Part shown: in pieces, positions 1 to 10,205 of the stretch
How the letters are laid out: each line of letters starts with the position of its first letter
Position numbering within the stretch: the stretch's first letter is position 1
Assembly: GCF_029872155.1 (NCBI RefSeq)
Contig: NZ_JARXLA010000002.1
Coordinates: forward strand, 744,001 to 808,000
Length of the DNA: 64,000 nt
Direction: 5' to 3'
DNA from: Hyphomicrobium sp. D-2
GTDB lineage: Bacteria > Pseudomonadota > Alphaproteobacteria > Rhizobiales > Hyphomicrobiaceae
The notes under the pieces: model-generated
The model's database searches: none
Seen by the model: only the letters and a program-made list of their open reading frames with translations
What the model was told of the DNA's origin: nothing
Program-made: the position numbers and the translations under genes

Positions 1-648
1 CAGCGTACCATCTGGGTTCAGCGGTACGATCCGGTCGGCAAGCAGGATGGCTTCGTCCACATCGTTGGTTACGAGAACCATCGTGGCATCGGTCTCGCTG
101 CGAATGACCGCAAACTCATCCTGCAGCTTGGCGCGCGTCAGTGCATCCAGCGCCGACAGCGGCTCATCGAGCAGCAGAACCTCCGGCTGCATGGCGAGCG
201 CGCGTGCCACCGACACCCGCTGACGCATGCCACCTGAAAGTTCCGCCGGTCTGCGGTCGCGGGCGTGCGACAGCCCGACCATCGCCATGTACTTTTCAGC
301 CAGCGCCTTGCGATCGGCGCGGCTCTTGCCGACATGGACCGCGTTGACCGCCAGTGCGATGTTGTCCCAAACGGTGAGCCACGGCATCAGCGCGTAGCTC
401 TGAAAGACGACACCGCGCTCCGGACCCGGCCCGGTGATGAAGTTGCCCTTGAACAGCACCTCACCCTTGTCCGGCTGGCGCAATCCGGCCAGCAACGAGA
501 TCAGCGTGGTTTTACCCGTCCCGGAGAACCCCAGCACGGCCAGCAATTCACCTTCCTGCACCGCCGTGTTTATGTCCTTGAGCACTTCGGTGCGTGCCGC
601 TGCGGGACCGTAGCCCGCCGATACGCCGTTGAGTTCCAGAATATTCAT
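1..648 (-). CDS. nrtD: Nitrate ABC transporter ATP-binding protein NrtD (3' end outside window)
   Basis: This is the ATPase that drives nitrate import through NrtB, at the cytoplasmic face of the inner membrane. The first 216 codons are present and the gene runs off the left edge. Visible motifs are a Walker A written GFSGTGKTT, the Q-loop region VVFQSYAL, the ABC signature [15 protein letters not shown] and a Walker [13 protein letters not shown]. The P-loop begins GFSG where GPSG is more usual; this keeps the GxxGxGKT pattern. The ATG at 648 has a GAAAGG ribosome-binding site just upstream and lies 13 bases after the nrtB stop, so it is probably cotranscribed. Substrate is inferred from the neighbouring NrtA and NrtB; taurine and aliphatic-sulfonate ATPases look alike. 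Confidence 0.9.
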   Translation of the reverse strand, partial: MNILELNGVSAGYGPAAARTEVLKDINTAVQEGELLAVLGFSGTGKTTLISLLAGLRQPDKGEVLFKGNFITGPGPERGVVFQSYALMPWLTVWDNIALAVNAVHVGKSRADRKALAEKYMAMVGLSHARDRRPAELSGGMRQRVSVARALAMQPEVLLLDEPLSALDALTRAKLQDEFAVIRSETDATMVLVTNDVDEAILLADRIVPLNPDGTL

Positions 649-661
649 ACGACTACCTTTC

Positions 662-1738
662 TCAACGCGCGGGGCCATGGGTGACGGCGGCTTGCAGCGC
701 AACCATCACTCGATCGAGCAGGAAGCCAATGATGCCGATCGTGAACACCGCAACCATGATGCGAGCCAGCGAGTCAGATGACCCGTTCTGAAATTCGTCC
801 CAGACGAACTTTCCAAGGCCTGGGTTCTGCGCCAGCATTTCCGCCGCAATGAGCACCATCCAGCCCACGCCCAGCGACAACCTCAGTCCTGTGAATATGT
901 ATGGTAGCGCCGATGGCAGCACGACCTTGAACACCTTGGTGGTCCACGACAGCTTGAGGACCCGCCCGACATTGATGAGGTCGCGATCAATCGAGGCAAC
1001 GCCGACAGCGGTATTGATCAACGTCGGCCACAGCGAGCACAACGTGACGGTGACCGCCGACGTTATGAAACTCTTTGGGAAACCCGCCGCGTCCTCGACG
1101 TAAACCGCCGACACGACCATCGTCACGATTGGCAGCCACGCCAACGGCGAAACTGGCTTGAATATCTGGATGATCGGATTGAGCGCCGCGTTGAACGTGC
1201 TGGAAAGCCCGCACAGCACGCCGAGCGGAATTGCGATCACGCTGGCGAGCAGAAAGCCGAAGAAAACCGTTTTCAGCGACGTCACGATCTGGTCGATGAA
1301 AGTTGGACGTCCGACGTAGCTGCGCCACTTCACCTCTGCATTTGGCTCGGCCGCCAGCTTCTCCGCGTTGCGCTTTTCCTGCCGCTCGTAGAACGCCGCT
1401 TCCTTGCCGCGCTCCGTCAGGTGATCTGCCCACAGCACCTGTGCCTGCGACCAGACCTGTTGCGGACCTGGAACGGCCCCCAAAGACGTGACGACACGGG
1501 GTGCAAGCATGGCCCAGAGCATCACGAAACATGCGATTGCGATTACCGGAATGAGCACGCCACGCCAGATTTCCCTCACCTGCTGCAGCGGGCGGTCACC
1601 GATCATGAGACGTATGATCGGAACAATCCAGCCCAACCCGAGCGGCGAAAGCGTGCGCTCAAGCTTCTCCAGTGCCGGCGCCCAACGGTCCTTAAGCGGC
1701 ACCGTTGGAACAGACGCGGCGTCGTTGGCGATTGCCAT
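662..1738 (-). CDS. nrtB: Nitrate ABC transporter permease NrtB
   Basis: This is the inner-membrane permease of the nitrate importer, 358 residues. It has a hydrophilic N-terminal stretch of about 55 residues, one membrane segment at roughly 57-77, a charged loop at about 95-150, then a five- to six-helix BPD_transp_1 core with the EAA-type loop near residue 260 ([27 protein letters not shown] region). The long insert between helix 1 and the core is usual for NrtB proteins. The start at 1738 follows nrtA by 54 bases, and nrtD follows after 13. The family also includes bicarbonate (CmpB) and taurine permeases; nitrate is preferred because the neighbours are nasA, nasT and nasS. Confidence 0.92.
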   Translation of the reverse strand: MAIANDAASVPTVPLKDRWAPALEKLERTLSPLGLGWIVPIIRLMIGDRPLQQVREIWRGVLIPVIAIACFVMLWAMLAPRVVTSLGAVPGPQQVWSQAQVLWADHLTERGKEAAFYERQEKRNAEKLAAEPNAEVKWRSYVGRPTFIDQIVTSLKTVFFGFLLASVIAIPLGVLCGLSSTFNAALNPIIQIFKPVSPLAWLPIVTMVVSAVYVEDAAGFPKSFITSAVTVTLCSLWPTLINTAVGVASIDRDLINVGRVLKLSWTTKVFKVVLPSALPYIFTGLRLSLGVGWMVLIAAEMLAQNPGLGKFVWDEFQNGSSDSLARIMVAVFTIGIIGFLLDRVMVALQAAVTHGPAR

Positions 1739-1792
1739 AATACGAAGTCCCTCTCGTAAAATTCGCGTATGGGAGAATGACGGGTTTCCGGC

Positions 1793-3178
1793 TCAGCCGC
1801 CGGCTACACCATTGCCGCTCACCGTCTGGTTGCCCTTGAGGCCGATGGGGAAGCTTGAGAGGTAGGCGTTCGGCTTGCGGCCGTCGTATTCAAGACCGTC
1901 AATGAAGGCTGAAGTTGCAGGCTTGAAGCCGTCACTGCCGACAGGAAAATCTTCTGGCTTAGCCTTCCCCTCAGCGATCAGCGCTTCAGCTGCCTGCATG
2001 TAGATCGCTGGCCGATATACTTTTTGCGCGGTCTCAAAATACCACTCGTCGGGCTTTGCCGTCGGTATCTGGCCCCAGCGGCGCATCTGCGTGAGATACC
2101 AGACAGCATCGGAGTAAAACGGATAGGTTGCAAAGTGCTTGAAGAAGACGTTGAACTCGGGCGCCGGACGCCGATCACCTTTTTCGAATTCGAACGATCC
2201 GGTCATCGAATTTGCGATGACTTCGGCATCGGCACCAACGTAGTTCGATTGCGACAGGATCTTCACAGCCTCGGCGCGATTGTTCGGATCATCGAGCCAC
2301 ATGCCCGCACGGATCAGCGCTTTCACCACCGCGACGTGCGTGTTGGGATTAGTTTCGGCCCACTTGGACGTGACGCCAAACACCTTCTCGGGATTGTAAG
2401 CCCAGATCTGATGATCGGTGACGATCGGCACACCGACACGCTTGAACAGCGCCGCCTGATTCCACGGTTCGCCCACGCTGTAGCCGTTGATTGTGCCGGC
2501 TTCCATGGTGGCAGGCATCTGCGGTGGCGGGGTTACCGAAAGCAGCACATCGGCAACGATCTGCCCCGACGTATTGTCGGGTGAATAGAACCCCGGGCTA
2601 AGACCGCCCGCCGCAAGCCAATACCGCAGTTCGTAGTTATGGGTGGAGACGGGAAACACCATTGCCATGTTGAACGGCTTGCCTTCGGCACGGAAGCGCT
2701 CGACTACGGGCTTCAGCGCCGCCGCCGAAATTGGATGCTTGGGCTTGCCATCCGGTCCTGCTTCCAGATGCGGCTTCATCTCCTCGAAGACAGCATTCGA
2801 AACCGTGATGGCGTTGCCGTTGAGGTCCATCGAAAATGCCGTGACGATATCCGCCTGCGTGCCATAGCCAATGGTGGCGCCTAGCGGCTGGCCCGCCAGC
2901 ATGTGCGCACCATCGAGCTCGCCGGTGATCACACGGTCGAGCAGCACCTTCCAGTTGGCCTGCGCCTCCAGCTCGACCTGCAGGCCTTCATCCTCGAAAA
3001 AGAACTTCTCCTTCGCGATGGCCAGCGGTGCCATGTCCGTGAGCTTGATGAAGCCAAACTTCAGCACATCCTTCTCAGGCTCGCCCGCACGCGCAGGCGC
3101 CCCAGTCATCACAGCGAGCGCAGCAACGAGCGTTGCCATAAGTGTGCCGCTACCGCGCAGAACTCGAGAAAACCCCAT
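1793..3178 (-). CDS. nrtA: Periplasmic nitrate-binding protein NrtA
   Basis: This is the substrate-binding subunit of the nitrate importer, 461 residues, from the CmpA/NrtA family. A Sec signal peptide covers about residues 1-31 (ends APARAGE). There is no lipobox cysteine, so it is probably soluble in the periplasm. The mature part starts with the family pattern [20 protein letters not shown] and carries the conserved [26 protein letters not shown] and GEPWNQAA stretches that line the anion pocket. It is related along its whole length to NasS, encoded just upstream, but NasS lacks the signal peptide. Transcription is likely controlled by the leader at 3179-3366. Confidence 0.93.
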   Translation of the reverse strand: MGFSRVLRGSGTLMATLVAALAVMTGAPARAGEPEKDVLKFGFIKLTDMAPLAIAKEKFFFEDEGLQVELEAQANWKVLLDRVITGELDGAHMLAGQPLGATIGYGTQADIVTAFSMDLNGNAITVSNAVFEEMKPHLEAGPDGKPKHPISAAALKPVVERFRAEGKPFNMAMVFPVSTHNYELRYWLAAGGLSPGFYSPDNTSGQIVADVLLSVTPPPQMPATMEAGTINGYSVGEPWNQAALFKRVGVPIVTDHQIWAYNPEKVFGVTSKWAETNPNTHVAVVKALIRAGMWLDDPNNRAEAVKILSQSNYVGADAEVIANSMTGSFEFEKGDRRPAPEFNVFFKHFATYPFYSDAVWYLTQMRRWGQIPTAKPDEWYFETAQKVYRPAIYMQAAEALIAEGKAKPEDFPVGSDGFKPATSAFIDGLEYDGRKPNAYLSSFPIGLKGNQTVSGNGVAGG

Positions 3179-3223
3179 GCTCTTCTCCCCAGGACGTCGC
3201 GATAATTGCGGACGCCAAAATGC

Positions 3224-3280
3224 AAAAAACGCTGCTTCGAGAGTCCGGCCACCACGTGGTGTTCGAACTTCGAGGCAGCG
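3224..3280 (-). terminator. Intrinsic terminator in the nrtA leader (candidate NasT-controlled attenuator)
   Basis: On the minus strand CGCTGCcTCGA pairs with TCGA-GCAGCG across one mismatch and is followed immediately by TTTTTT. The hairpin lies about 45 bases before the nrtA start codon and roughly 60 bases after the candidate transcription start, not behind a gene. A terminator in a 5' leader, with the ANTAR protein NasT encoded close by, fits a nitrate-responsive attenuator. A perfect CACCACGTGGTG palindrome inside the loop region could form a competing structure. That this is the NasT target is inference. Confidence 0.75.
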
Positions 3281-3349
3281 TTGCCCAGGCGATCCGCCAT
3301 TGGACCGCGTCAGATCGAGGAGGTCTTCCCCCTCAGTCGCTATCTACTA

Positions 3350-3366
3350 ATCAAGATGCGTGCCAG
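3350..3366 (-). promoter_or_regulatory. Sigma-54-like promoter upstream of nrtA
   Basis: CTGGCACGCATCTTGAT matches the -24/-12 pattern TGGCACG-N4-TTGC, with correct spacing from GG, but has GA where GC is expected at -12. Start of transcription would be near 3338. A perfect TATAAT hexamer at 3382-3387 is an alternative sigma-70-type -10 without a good -35. Confidence 0.5.
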
Positions 3367-3426
3367 TTTGGAGATGTTGGCATTATACTTCAAAAACAAT
3401 GCGTTGCGCGTCTCCTGAAATCCTGT

Positions 3427-3444
3427 CGCACCTACAGCGGTGCG
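3427..3444. promoter_or_regulatory. Inverted repeat CGCACC-N6-GGTGCG upstream of the nrtA promoter
   Basis: A perfect six-base inverted repeat lies about 60-80 bases upstream of the sigma-54-like element. It resembles an NtrC site (GCAC-N7-GTGC) but has one extra spacer base. Its position fits an enhancer. Binding by NtrC is inferred. Confidence 0.4.
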
Positions 3445-3502
3445 TAAAGAACGTGCAGCGCACAGGGCAATTGCCACTTCCCGCGCCAAGATGCTGTTCA
3501 GC

Positions 3503-4771
3503 TTACGGATTATATTCAGCGAACGCTTCAATGTCCGCAGTTACCGCCCGGATCGGAACGCCCTTGAGATAGCCAAGCGCGTGGGCGGGATCGAATTCAT
3601 CGCCACCGAAGAACGATGCCTGCGGTAATGACGTTGAGGCGACTTTACCTTCGTCTTTAAAATCGGATTCGGGAACGGTAACGCCAAGCGCATCAACCGC
3701 CGCGCGATAAATATCCGGACGATAAACACGCTCAGCGAGCGCCATGATGTCAAAAGGCTCGCGCGCCTGTCCCCAGCGGATCATCTGCGTGATGATCCAC
3801 ACGGCATGTGAACGCCAGGGAAAGTTCGCCCCGTCGCGATGGAACACCACAGCGTCCTCGTCGACGATGGGTCGCTCAGCCAGCCCGCTGTCCAACCGTC
3901 CGGTCAGCGGCCGCAACAGTATATCCTCACTGACATTCACATACTCACGTCGCGACAGAATAGCAGCGGCGGCAACACGATTTGCTGGCACATCCAGCCA
4001 CCGACAAGCAAACGTCAGCGCCCGTACGATGTCGGCGAGCAGTTCTCCATTGGCATCGGCCCATGCCTCACGCACACCCAAAACCTTTTCCGGACTCATT
4101 GGCCAGAGTTCATTCTTGGTCGCAACGATGACACCGCGACCTTCGGCAACGGATACGCTGTTCCATGGTTGGCCGACGCAAAACCCATCAACACGACCAG
4201 CTTTTAGGCTCTCGGATAGCAGCGGCGGCGGAATGACAACCAGATTGACGTCGTTGTCAGGATCGACGCCTGCGGAAGCCAGCCAATAGCGGAGATCGTA
4301 GTTGTGGCACGAAAACGGATAGACCATGCCGAGCGTCAGCGGCTCCTGCCCGCTTCCGGCACGGCTGCGAACCACGGCCGCGACAGCACGCGCCGCAGCC
4401 ATGCCATCGCCGCCCATCGCGGCGACGTCGCGCGCACACATCTCTGTATAAAGGGCGCGTGAAACCGTAATCGCATTACCGTTGAGGCTGAGTGACATCG
4501 GCGCAATAACGGGCTCCGTCGCGCGGCCGAGCCCCAGCGTCGCGGCTATAGGCATCGGGGCCAGCATGTGCGCACAGTCCAGCACGCCCACATCGAGCTT
4601 ATCGCGAATGTTTGCCCACGAAACCTCACGATGCAGGTGGAACGTGAAACCAAACTGGCGATCGAAACCCAACTCACTTGCGATCACCAGCGGCGCACAG
4701 TCGACAAGCGGAATAAAACCTGCGTGGACTTCACGATCCACCACCCTGCGCTCAGTCGTGTCCTCTGCCAT
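3503..4771 (-). CDS. nasS: Nitrate sensor NasS (cytoplasmic NrtA-like protein)
   Basis: NasS is a cytoplasmic nitrate/nitrite-binding protein that holds NasT inactive until nitrate binds. The 422-residue sequence has the CmpA/NrtA fold from near its N terminus (HAGFIPLVDCAPLVIASELGF) with the pocket patterns DCAHMLAPMPIAA, HNYDLRYWLASAG and VGQPWNSV. It starts without any signal peptide, which separates the sensor from the transport protein NrtA. It begins 7 bases after the nasT stop, so the pair is made together, as is usual for NasT-NasS. A 324-base leader separates it from nrtA. The alternative, a nitrate importer subunit, is unlikely without an export signal. Confidence 0.92.
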   Translation of the reverse strand: MAEDTTERRVVDREVHAGFIPLVDCAPLVIASELGFDRQFGFTFHLHREVSWANIRDKLDVGVLDCAHMLAPMPIAATLGLGRATEPVIAPMSLSLNGNAITVSRALYTEMCARDVAAMGGDGMAAARAVAAVVRSRAGSGQEPLTLGMVYPFSCHNYDLRYWLASAGVDPDNDVNLVVIPPPLLSESLKAGRVDGFCVGQPWNSVSVAEGRGVIVATKNELWPMSPEKVLGVREAWADANGELLADIVRALTFACRWLDVPANRVAAAAILSRREYVNVSEDILLRPLTGRLDSGLAERPIVDEDAVVFHRDGANFPWRSHAVWIITQMIRWGQAREPFDIMALAERVYRPDIYRAAVDALGVTVPESDFKDEGKVASTSLPQASFFGGDEFDPAHALGYLKGVPIRAVTADIEAFAEYNP

Positions 4772-4778
4772 GGGTGTC

Positions 4779-5390
4779 TCAGTCCTTCAAAAGATCGAAA
4801 GTGGTGATGAGCCCTTCAGCCACGTCGGCGATCCGCTTGCCCTGCGCCATCGCAGCTTTGCGCAAAAGTGCATACGCTGCAGCTTCGTCTAGGCCGCGCG
4901 ATTTCATCAGGATACCTTTTGCCTTTTCGACCAACTTGCGGTCCTTCAGCGCCGTCTTCGCTTCCTCAAGCTCGGTGCGCATGCGATCGAAGGCGCGAAA
5001 TCGCGAGATGGTCATATCGAGGATGGGACGAACCCGTTCCTTCTTCAATCCGTCTACGATATAGGCCGAGACGCCCGCGTCGATAGCCGCTTCAATCGTT
5101 GCCTTGTCGCTGTGATCGACAAACATCGCGATCGGCCGCCGCACGGCTCGGCTGACCTGGAACATCTGCTCCAGCACATCACGACTGGGGTTCTCCAGGT
5201 CGATAAGCACCACATCGGGGTCAAGCGTGTAGATCTGCTGGACGAGCGCTGCGGCGGTATCAAGTGACATGACGTTCTTGAACCCAGCCTCCCGCAATCC
5301 CTCCTCGAGGATAGCACGGCGGATCGGCCTCTCATCAATGACAAGGATCTTCAGCAGTTCGCCCGGATTGTCAGAGTTTGATTTTGGCAA
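4779..5390 (-). CDS. nasT: ANTAR-domain antiterminator NasT
   Basis: NasT is an RNA-binding response-regulator-like antiterminator for nitrate-assimilation transcripts. The receiver-like domain (KILVIDERPIRRAIL onward, DVVLIDLENPSRD) occupies the first 130 residues. The C-terminal ANTAR domain follows: a helix with ELEEAKTALKDRKLVEKAKGIL and the typical LDEAAAYALLRKAAM and RIADVAE positions. There is no ATG in frame before the conserved core. I chose the TTG at 5390 (203 residues, the usual family length, GAAG just upstream); the frame stays open to a TTG at 5450. It lies 168 bases behind nasA in the same direction and is coupled to nasS. Confidence 0.9.
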   Translation of the reverse strand: MPKSNSDNPGELLKILVIDERPIRRAILEEGLREAGFKNVMSLDTAAALVQQIYTLDPDVVLIDLENPSRDVLEQMFQVSRAVRRPIAMFVDHSDKATIEAAIDAGVSAYIVDGLKKERVRPILDMTISRFRAFDRMRTELEEAKTALKDRKLVEKAKGILMKSRGLDEAAAYALLRKAAMAQGKRIADVAEGLITTFDLLKD

Positions 5391-5558
5391 TGTCTTCGAC
5401 CGTTGCGGTTTGCGGCGGGCAATATTGCGTGAGCCAAAAAGGCGGCGCAAGGGCGAGACGCTGTCGCATGCTGGACAGTGTCAACACACCGGAAGCCCTA
5501 TCTAGGGTGCCGCAGCAGCTGGCATTACTCTGCATTCGGCATATCTCTTAGACACCCG

Positions 5559-8500
5559 TCAGTAGACGTCCCTGACGTAACGCTTCTCCTGCGACATTGC
5601 GGCGACATAAGCCGCGGCGTTTTCAACAGACATGGTGCCGTGACGGGCAACGATATCTTTAAGCGTTGCATCAACGTCCTTCGCCATGCGGCTTGCGTCG
5701 CCACACACATAGAAATGTGCGCCCCGCTCCAGCCACCGCCAGAGTTCTGCCCCGTCCTCCTGCATCCGGTGCTGAACATAAAGCTTGTCCGTCTGATCGC
5801 GCGAAAACGCCAACGCAAGACGGGATAGATGGCCACCGCGCAACCAGGTCTCCAGTTCTTCGCGGTAATAGAAGTCACTGGCCTGCCGTTGTTCGCCGAA
5901 GAACAGCCAATTTTTTCCTTGGCACCCTTCGGCCTGACGTTGCTGCAGAAACGCGCGGAATGGCGCGATCCCCGTACCAGGTCCCACCATGATGATGGGT
6001 GCATCGGGGTCGCGCGGCGGCCGGAAATGGGGCGACTGCTGCAGGAAGATCCGCACATCAGCGGTCTCGCTCCGGTCAGCGAGAAACGTCGAGCAAACGC
6101 CCTTGCGGATTCGATCGCCGCACGCATATCGGACAACCGACACTGTCGTTTCAACAGTGTGCGGGTTCACCGCCGGACTGGAAGATATCGAATAAATGCG
6201 TGGCTGTATCGGCCTCAGCGCCGCGAGCAATTCGTCGGCTGACATCCGGCCTCGCATGTCGCCCATAACGTCGGCGATCTGTTTCCCCCACATCCACTGG
6301 GTATGTTCATCCTTCCGCGCGTCGTCAAGCAACGGCACGAACGGCGCATCCGGCCGATAGTCTCGCACACGTTCCAGAAACGGGCGGGTGACGCGGGCGA
6401 TTTCATAGTGCTGCTGCAGCGCTTCAGCTATCGGCATTTCGCGGTCATTTACGCGCACCGGCGTTGTTGCCGATATATCCTGCACCGCAAGGATCTCAGC
6501 AACCAGGTCCGGACAGTTACGTGGCCAAACGCCCACCGCATCCCCGACAGAATACGTGAAGCCTGACTCGCCCACATCGAAGCCAAACTGGCGCACTTCC
6601 TTGGCGGAGCCGTGCCCGCTCAACAGCCGGTTGAACGCAAGCCGTGCCTCAAGCGGCGTACTTCGTCCGAATTTTGCGGGCGCTGCTGCCAAGACGTCAG
6701 GAGCAACCGCCTGATGACCGACCGCATGCTTGTTACGCGATCGGGATGAATCGTCGGCACCGCTATCTGATTGTTCAACGGCTCGGTCTTCTGACGCGGG
6801 AAGTGAAGCCGCCATCGCATCCAGCCAGACAGCGGCAACGTGTTCGTAATCCGGTTCGCATTCGGTTCTGGACATCAACCGCAATGCGCCGAGTTCCGCC
6901 AGTCTAGCATCCAGCTTGCGTCCGAAGCCGCAAAATTGATCGTAGCTTGAATCTCCAAACGCCAGCACTGCGAAGCGAAGCCCGGCAAGCTGCGGTGCTG
7001 TTTCAGCACTTAACGCGCTCCAGAACGCGACCGCGTTGTCCGGCGGATCACCGTCGCCGAACGTGCTCGTCAACAGCAACGCAAAGCGCGTCTGGGCAAG
7101 ATCCGCAGGCGTCGCACTATCCATCGCAATCAACTTTGTAGCGCGTCCTTCCGCCGTTAGACGTTCGACGCAACGCTGCGCAACCGCTTCCGCAGTCCCC
7201 ATCTGCGACGCCCACAGGACAAGCACCGCGTTCCGATCAGCCTGCGCATCACCAATGCCGACACCGGACGCGCGCACTGCTTCTGCATTCTGCGTCGGCG
7301 CCACGTCCGCCCGTGAGAACAGCCCGGCCAGCAAGCCGTTTACATAGAGCTGCTTCGCCAAATCCAACGGGGCTGCAGACGGCAGAACCGGAACACCATC
7401 CGTGCGCTGCCAGCTTTCATGCCCTCTCAGCGCCGCCAGAAAACCTGCAAGATAGGTTCTCTCATTCTCATCCAATGATGGCGTGGCGTTATTATTGAGC
7501 TTCAATGTCACGGCAAGTGCGTCCAGCGCCACCGTTTGATGCTGCATGCCGCCAACTAACACTTCCTCTCCCGCCATTACATTGAAGCGTTCTGCTCTGT
7601 CTGCCTCCATGGGCGCGGGCCTCTTTTCAGTTGAACTTGAAACCCGCGCTATCGCGACGGCACAGAACTTGAATTCCGGCTGCAGTGAGATCGGATCCAC
7701 GGCATCGTTTGTCACAGCATTAACTGTGATGTCTTCGCCGAACACGTCATTCCAGTGGAACGGCGCAAAGCAATTTCCCGGCTGCACGCGACTACTGACA
7801 CTGGCCGGCAGCACCGCCTTGCCCCGTCGGGAGCGCAACTCCACCTTACCGCCATCGACAATGTTAAGGCGTTGCGCGTCGTGCGGATTAATCTCGACAA
7901 AAGGCCCCGGGTTGAGCTTGCAAAGCGTTTCTATCTTTCCGGTCTTGGTGAGCGTGTGCCACTGATGCTGGAGACGGCCAGTGTTGAGCGCGAACGGATA
8001 ATCTTCATCGGGCATTTCCGCGGGTTGCACATGCGGTCGCGCCAGAAATACTGCGCGGCCACTTTCGGTAGGAAATGCAATTGCCGGACGCGTACCATCG
8101 CCGTTCACAAACTCGCTCTGACTGACACCATCGTTCAGATACCGTATCGGATTGCGATCGGTTCCGTTCATCGCGGCACAGGGCCACTGTAACGGCGTTT
8201 GGCGCAATCGCTCGTAACTGGCACCTCGAATGTCGTATCCTGTACGCGGATTCCACGTCCGTCTGATCTCGTCGAACACCTCCTCCGCCGAGGTGTAATT
8301 GAAGCCGGAATGGTACCCCATCTCACGCGCAACTCGCGCGATGATCTCCCAGTCTGGCAACGCATCGCCGGGTGGATCAACGGCCTTCGGCATCAACGTA
8401 ATGTTTCGCTCGGAGTTGATCATCACGCCGTCGGCTTCCGCCCAAAGCGCGCCCGGCAGAATGATGTCCGCGTAGACGTTGGTTTCATTGTCGACGTAGA

Positions 8501-9803
8501 CATCCTGGGTGATGACAAGTTCGGCCGCTTCAAGGGCTTCGATAACGGTCTTCCGGTTCGGCATTGACGCGACGGGATTGGTGCAGATGATCCAGCACGC
8601 TTTTATGCGGCCACGCGCCATGTCCTCGAACATGTTCACCGCGCCGCCGCCGACATCCGCGCGCACCGCGCCCCGCGGGATATTCCAGAGATCTTCCATG
8701 AATGTACGATCTGACAGGCTTGCCGCCGTACGCTGGCCCGGCAGGCCCGGCCCCATGTATCCCACCTCGCGACCGCCCATGGCGTTTGGCTGGCCGGTGA
8801 GAGAGAATGGCCCGCTTCCGGGGCGACAGATCTTTCCCGTCGCCAGGTGCAGGTTGCAGATCGCATTTGTGCTCCAGGTGCCGTGCGTGCTCTGGTTGAT
8901 GCCCATCGTCCAGCAGCTCATCCACTCCGGCGCTTCGCCAATCCACTGCGCAGCGGTACGAATATCGTCTTCCGATAGTCCGGTTATTTCAGCCACTTTC
9001 GCGGGCGGATAGTCCTGCAGGAAGGGCTCAATCTGTTCCCAACCTTCCGTGCAAGCTGCGATGAAGTCGCGATCAATGTGCTCGTTCCGGACGAGAAGAT
9101 GTAGAAGCCCGTTGAGCAATGCGAGATCGGTGCCGGGCTTTATCTGCAGATGGAGGTCGGCCTTTTCAGCCGTCGCGGTGCGGCGAGGATCGACAACAAT
9201 GAGTTTCGCCCCCGCCTTCACCCGATCCATCATCCGCAGGAACAGGATCGGATGGCAGTCGGCCATGTTGGCACCAATGACGAAGAACAGATCGGCCTTG
9301 TCGAAGTCCTGATAAGAACCCGGTGGCCCATCGGCTCCAAGCGAAAGTTTGTAGCCACTCGCGGCGCTTGCCATGCACAGGCGTGAATTGGATTCGATAT
9401 TGTTGGTGCGCACATATCCCTTGGCGAGTTTGTTCACCAGATACTGCGCCTCAAGCGACATCTGCCCAGATACATAAAACGAAAGCGCATCGGGCCCATC
9501 CCGATCAAGGATTGCACGCAACCCGGACGCCACCTTCTTGATGGCCAGATCGATTGCAACAGGCGCCTGATCGTTGCCTTTCGGCATGCGAACATACGCC
9601 CGCTCGGCACGGCCACTAGCTGCAACGGCCTGTCCGCATGTGCTTCCCTTGGTGCAAAGGCGTCCAAAATTCGCCGGGTGCTGCTTGTCGCCGGATACCT
9701 TAATGATCCGATTGTTGGCCACCTCCATCACGATCCCGCAGCCAACGCCGCAATAGGGGCAGACGCTTCTAACCGCGCGCTTCGCGCTGCTGGCCGTCAT
9801 CAT
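5559..9803 (-). CDS. nasA: Assimilatory nitrate reductase fused to a sulfite-reductase-type flavoprotein
   Basis: This 1414-residue cytoplasmic enzyme should reduce nitrate to nitrite with NADPH electrons. Residues 1 to about 730 are a molybdopterin oxidoreductase: a [4Fe-4S] motif with Cys15, Cys18, Cys22 and Cys50, the molybdenum-ligand Cys143 in [10 protein letters not shown], and a C-terminal MGD-binding domain ([12 protein letters not shown]). A linker like the N-terminal part of CysJ follows, then a flavodoxin domain at about 855-1000 ([31 protein letters not shown]), an FAD domain (RIYSISSSP) and an NADPH domain ([23 protein letters not shown]), ending in Tyr. The start is one of two adjacent ATGs at 9803/9800 behind AGGAAG; in-frame extension upstream has no ribosome-binding site. 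Similar fusions are known in Alphaproteobacteria as bifunctional nitrate reductase/sulfite reductase flavoprotein. Confidence 0.93.
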   Translation of the reverse strand: MMTASSAKRAVRSVCPYCGVGCGIVMEVANNRIIKVSGDKQHPANFGRLCTKGSTCGQAVAASGRAERAYVRMPKGNDQAPVAIDLAIKKVASGLRAILDRDGPDALSFYVSGQMSLEAQYLVNKLAKGYVRTNNIESNSRLCMASAASGYKLSLGADGPPGSYQDFDKADLFFVIGANMADCHPILFLRMMDRVKAGAKLIVVDPRRTATAEKADLHLQIKPGTDLALLNGLLHLLVRNEHIDRDFIAACTEGWEQIEPFLQDYPPAKVAEITGLSEDDIRTAAQWIGEAPEWMSCWTMGINQSTHGTWSTNAICNLHLATGKICRPGSGPFSLTGQPNAMGGREVGYMGPGLPGQRTAASLSDRTFMEDLWNIPRGAVRADVGGGAVNMFEDMARGRIKACWIICTNPVASMPNRKTVIEALEAAELVITQDVYVDNETNVYADIILPGALWAEADGVMINSERNITLMPKAVDPPGDALPDWEIIARVAREMGYHSGFNYTSAEEVFDEIRRTWNPRTGYDIRGASYERLRQTPLQWPCAAMNGTDRNPIRYLNDGVSQSEFVNGDGTRPAIAFPTESGRAVFLARPHVQPAEMPDEDYPFALNTGRLQHQWHTLTKTGKIETLCKLNPGPFVEINPHDAQRLNIVDGGKVELRSRRGKAVLPASVSSRVQPGNCFAPFHWNDVFGEDITVNAVTNDAVDPISLQPEFKFCAVAIARVSSSTEKRPAPMEADRAERFNVMAGEEVLVGGMQHQTVALDALAVTLKLNNNATPSLDENERTYLAGFLAALRGHESWQRTDGVPVLPSAAPLDLAKQLYVNGLLAGLFSRADVAPTQNAEAVRASGVGIGDAQADRNAVLVLWASQMGTAEAVAQRCVERLTAEGRATKLIAMDSATPADLAQTRFALLLTSTFGDGDPPDNAVAFWSALSAETAPQLAGLRFAVLAFGDSSYDQFCGFGRKLDARLAELGALRLMSRTECEPDYEHVAAVWLDAMAASLPASEDRAVEQSDSGADDSSRSRNKHAVGHQAVAPDVLAAAPAKFGRSTPLEARLAFNRLLSGHGSAKEVRQFGFDVGESGFTYSVGDAVGVWPRNCPDLVAEILAVQDISATTPVRVNDREMPIAEALQQHYEIARVTRPFLERVRDYRPDAPFVPLLDDARKDEHTQWMWGKQIADVMGDMRGRMSADELLAALRPIQPRIYSISSSPAVNPHTVETTVSVVRYACGDRIRKGVCSTFLADRSETADVRIFLQQSPHFRPPRDPDAPIIMVGPGTGIAPFRAFLQQRQAEGCQGKNWLFFGEQRQASDFYYREELETWLRGGHLSRLALAFSRDQTDKLYVQHRMQEDGAELWRWLERGAHFYVCGDASRMAKDVDATLKDIVARHGTMSVENAAAYVAAMSQEKRYVRDVY

Positions 9804-9955
9804 GTGCTTCCTGGTCGAATGCAACACCGCCAGCGTCGTGCGCTGCGCCCACACAACTGCGTTCGCCTGCGCTCACCGGAGCCCAAGCCACGAACCTCCA
9901 TTTCCTGCCCTTCAAAGTCATCGGATAGGCGCACGGACGTTTCCCCGGATCAGCC

Positions 9956-10025
9956 AAAAACAAAAAAGCTGCCAACGGAGCCGTGAATCGCGAGAAACAG
10001 CGACACCGGTTCCTGTGGCAGCTTT
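9956..10025 (-). terminator. Intrinsic terminator in the nasA leader (candidate NasT-controlled attenuator)
   Basis: On the minus strand AAAGCTGCCA pairs perfectly with TGGCAGCTTT over a 41-base loop region and runs into TTTTTTGTTTTT. It sits about 150 bases before the nasA start and about 45 bases after the predicted sigma-54 start site. A terminator in this place would abort nasA transcription unless antiterminated. The layout repeats that of the nrtA leader. NasT control is inferred. Confidence 0.75.
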
Positions 10026-10078
10026 GCCTGACTAGGGCGCCCTTCGTTGAACGCCGCAAGTTTGAACACCATCAGAAC

Positions 10079-10095
10079 AGCAAGCGTCATGCCAA
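10079..10095 (-). promoter_or_regulatory. Sigma-54 promoter for nasA
   Basis: TTGGCATGACGCTTGCT fits the RpoN consensus TTGGCAC-N5-TTGCT with a single substitution and the obligatory GG-N10-GC spacing. Transcription would start near 10069, giving a leader of about 265 bases that contains the terminator at 9956-10025. RpoN control implies an NtrC-type activator. Confidence 0.75.
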
Positions 10096-10190
10096 CTGTT
10101 CAGACGACTTTCAGCTCCGATGAAACAACGCCACGGCGGCTGGCCGCAATTGCAAACTGCGGTTCCCCGTGCCCAAAACGACGACAACGC

Positions 10191-10205
10191 GCTCAATAGT
10201 TGAGC
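10191..10205. promoter_or_regulatory. Palindrome GCTCAA-TAG-TTGAGC upstream of the nasA promoter
   Basis: A perfect six-base inverted repeat with a three-base spacer lies about 100 bases upstream of the sigma-54 element, where an enhancer site would be expected. Two further inverted repeats, CCGCA-N9-TGCGG at 10144-10162 and GTGCG-N7-CGCAC at 10222-10238, lie close by. None matches the NtrC consensus well. Confidence 0.3.
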
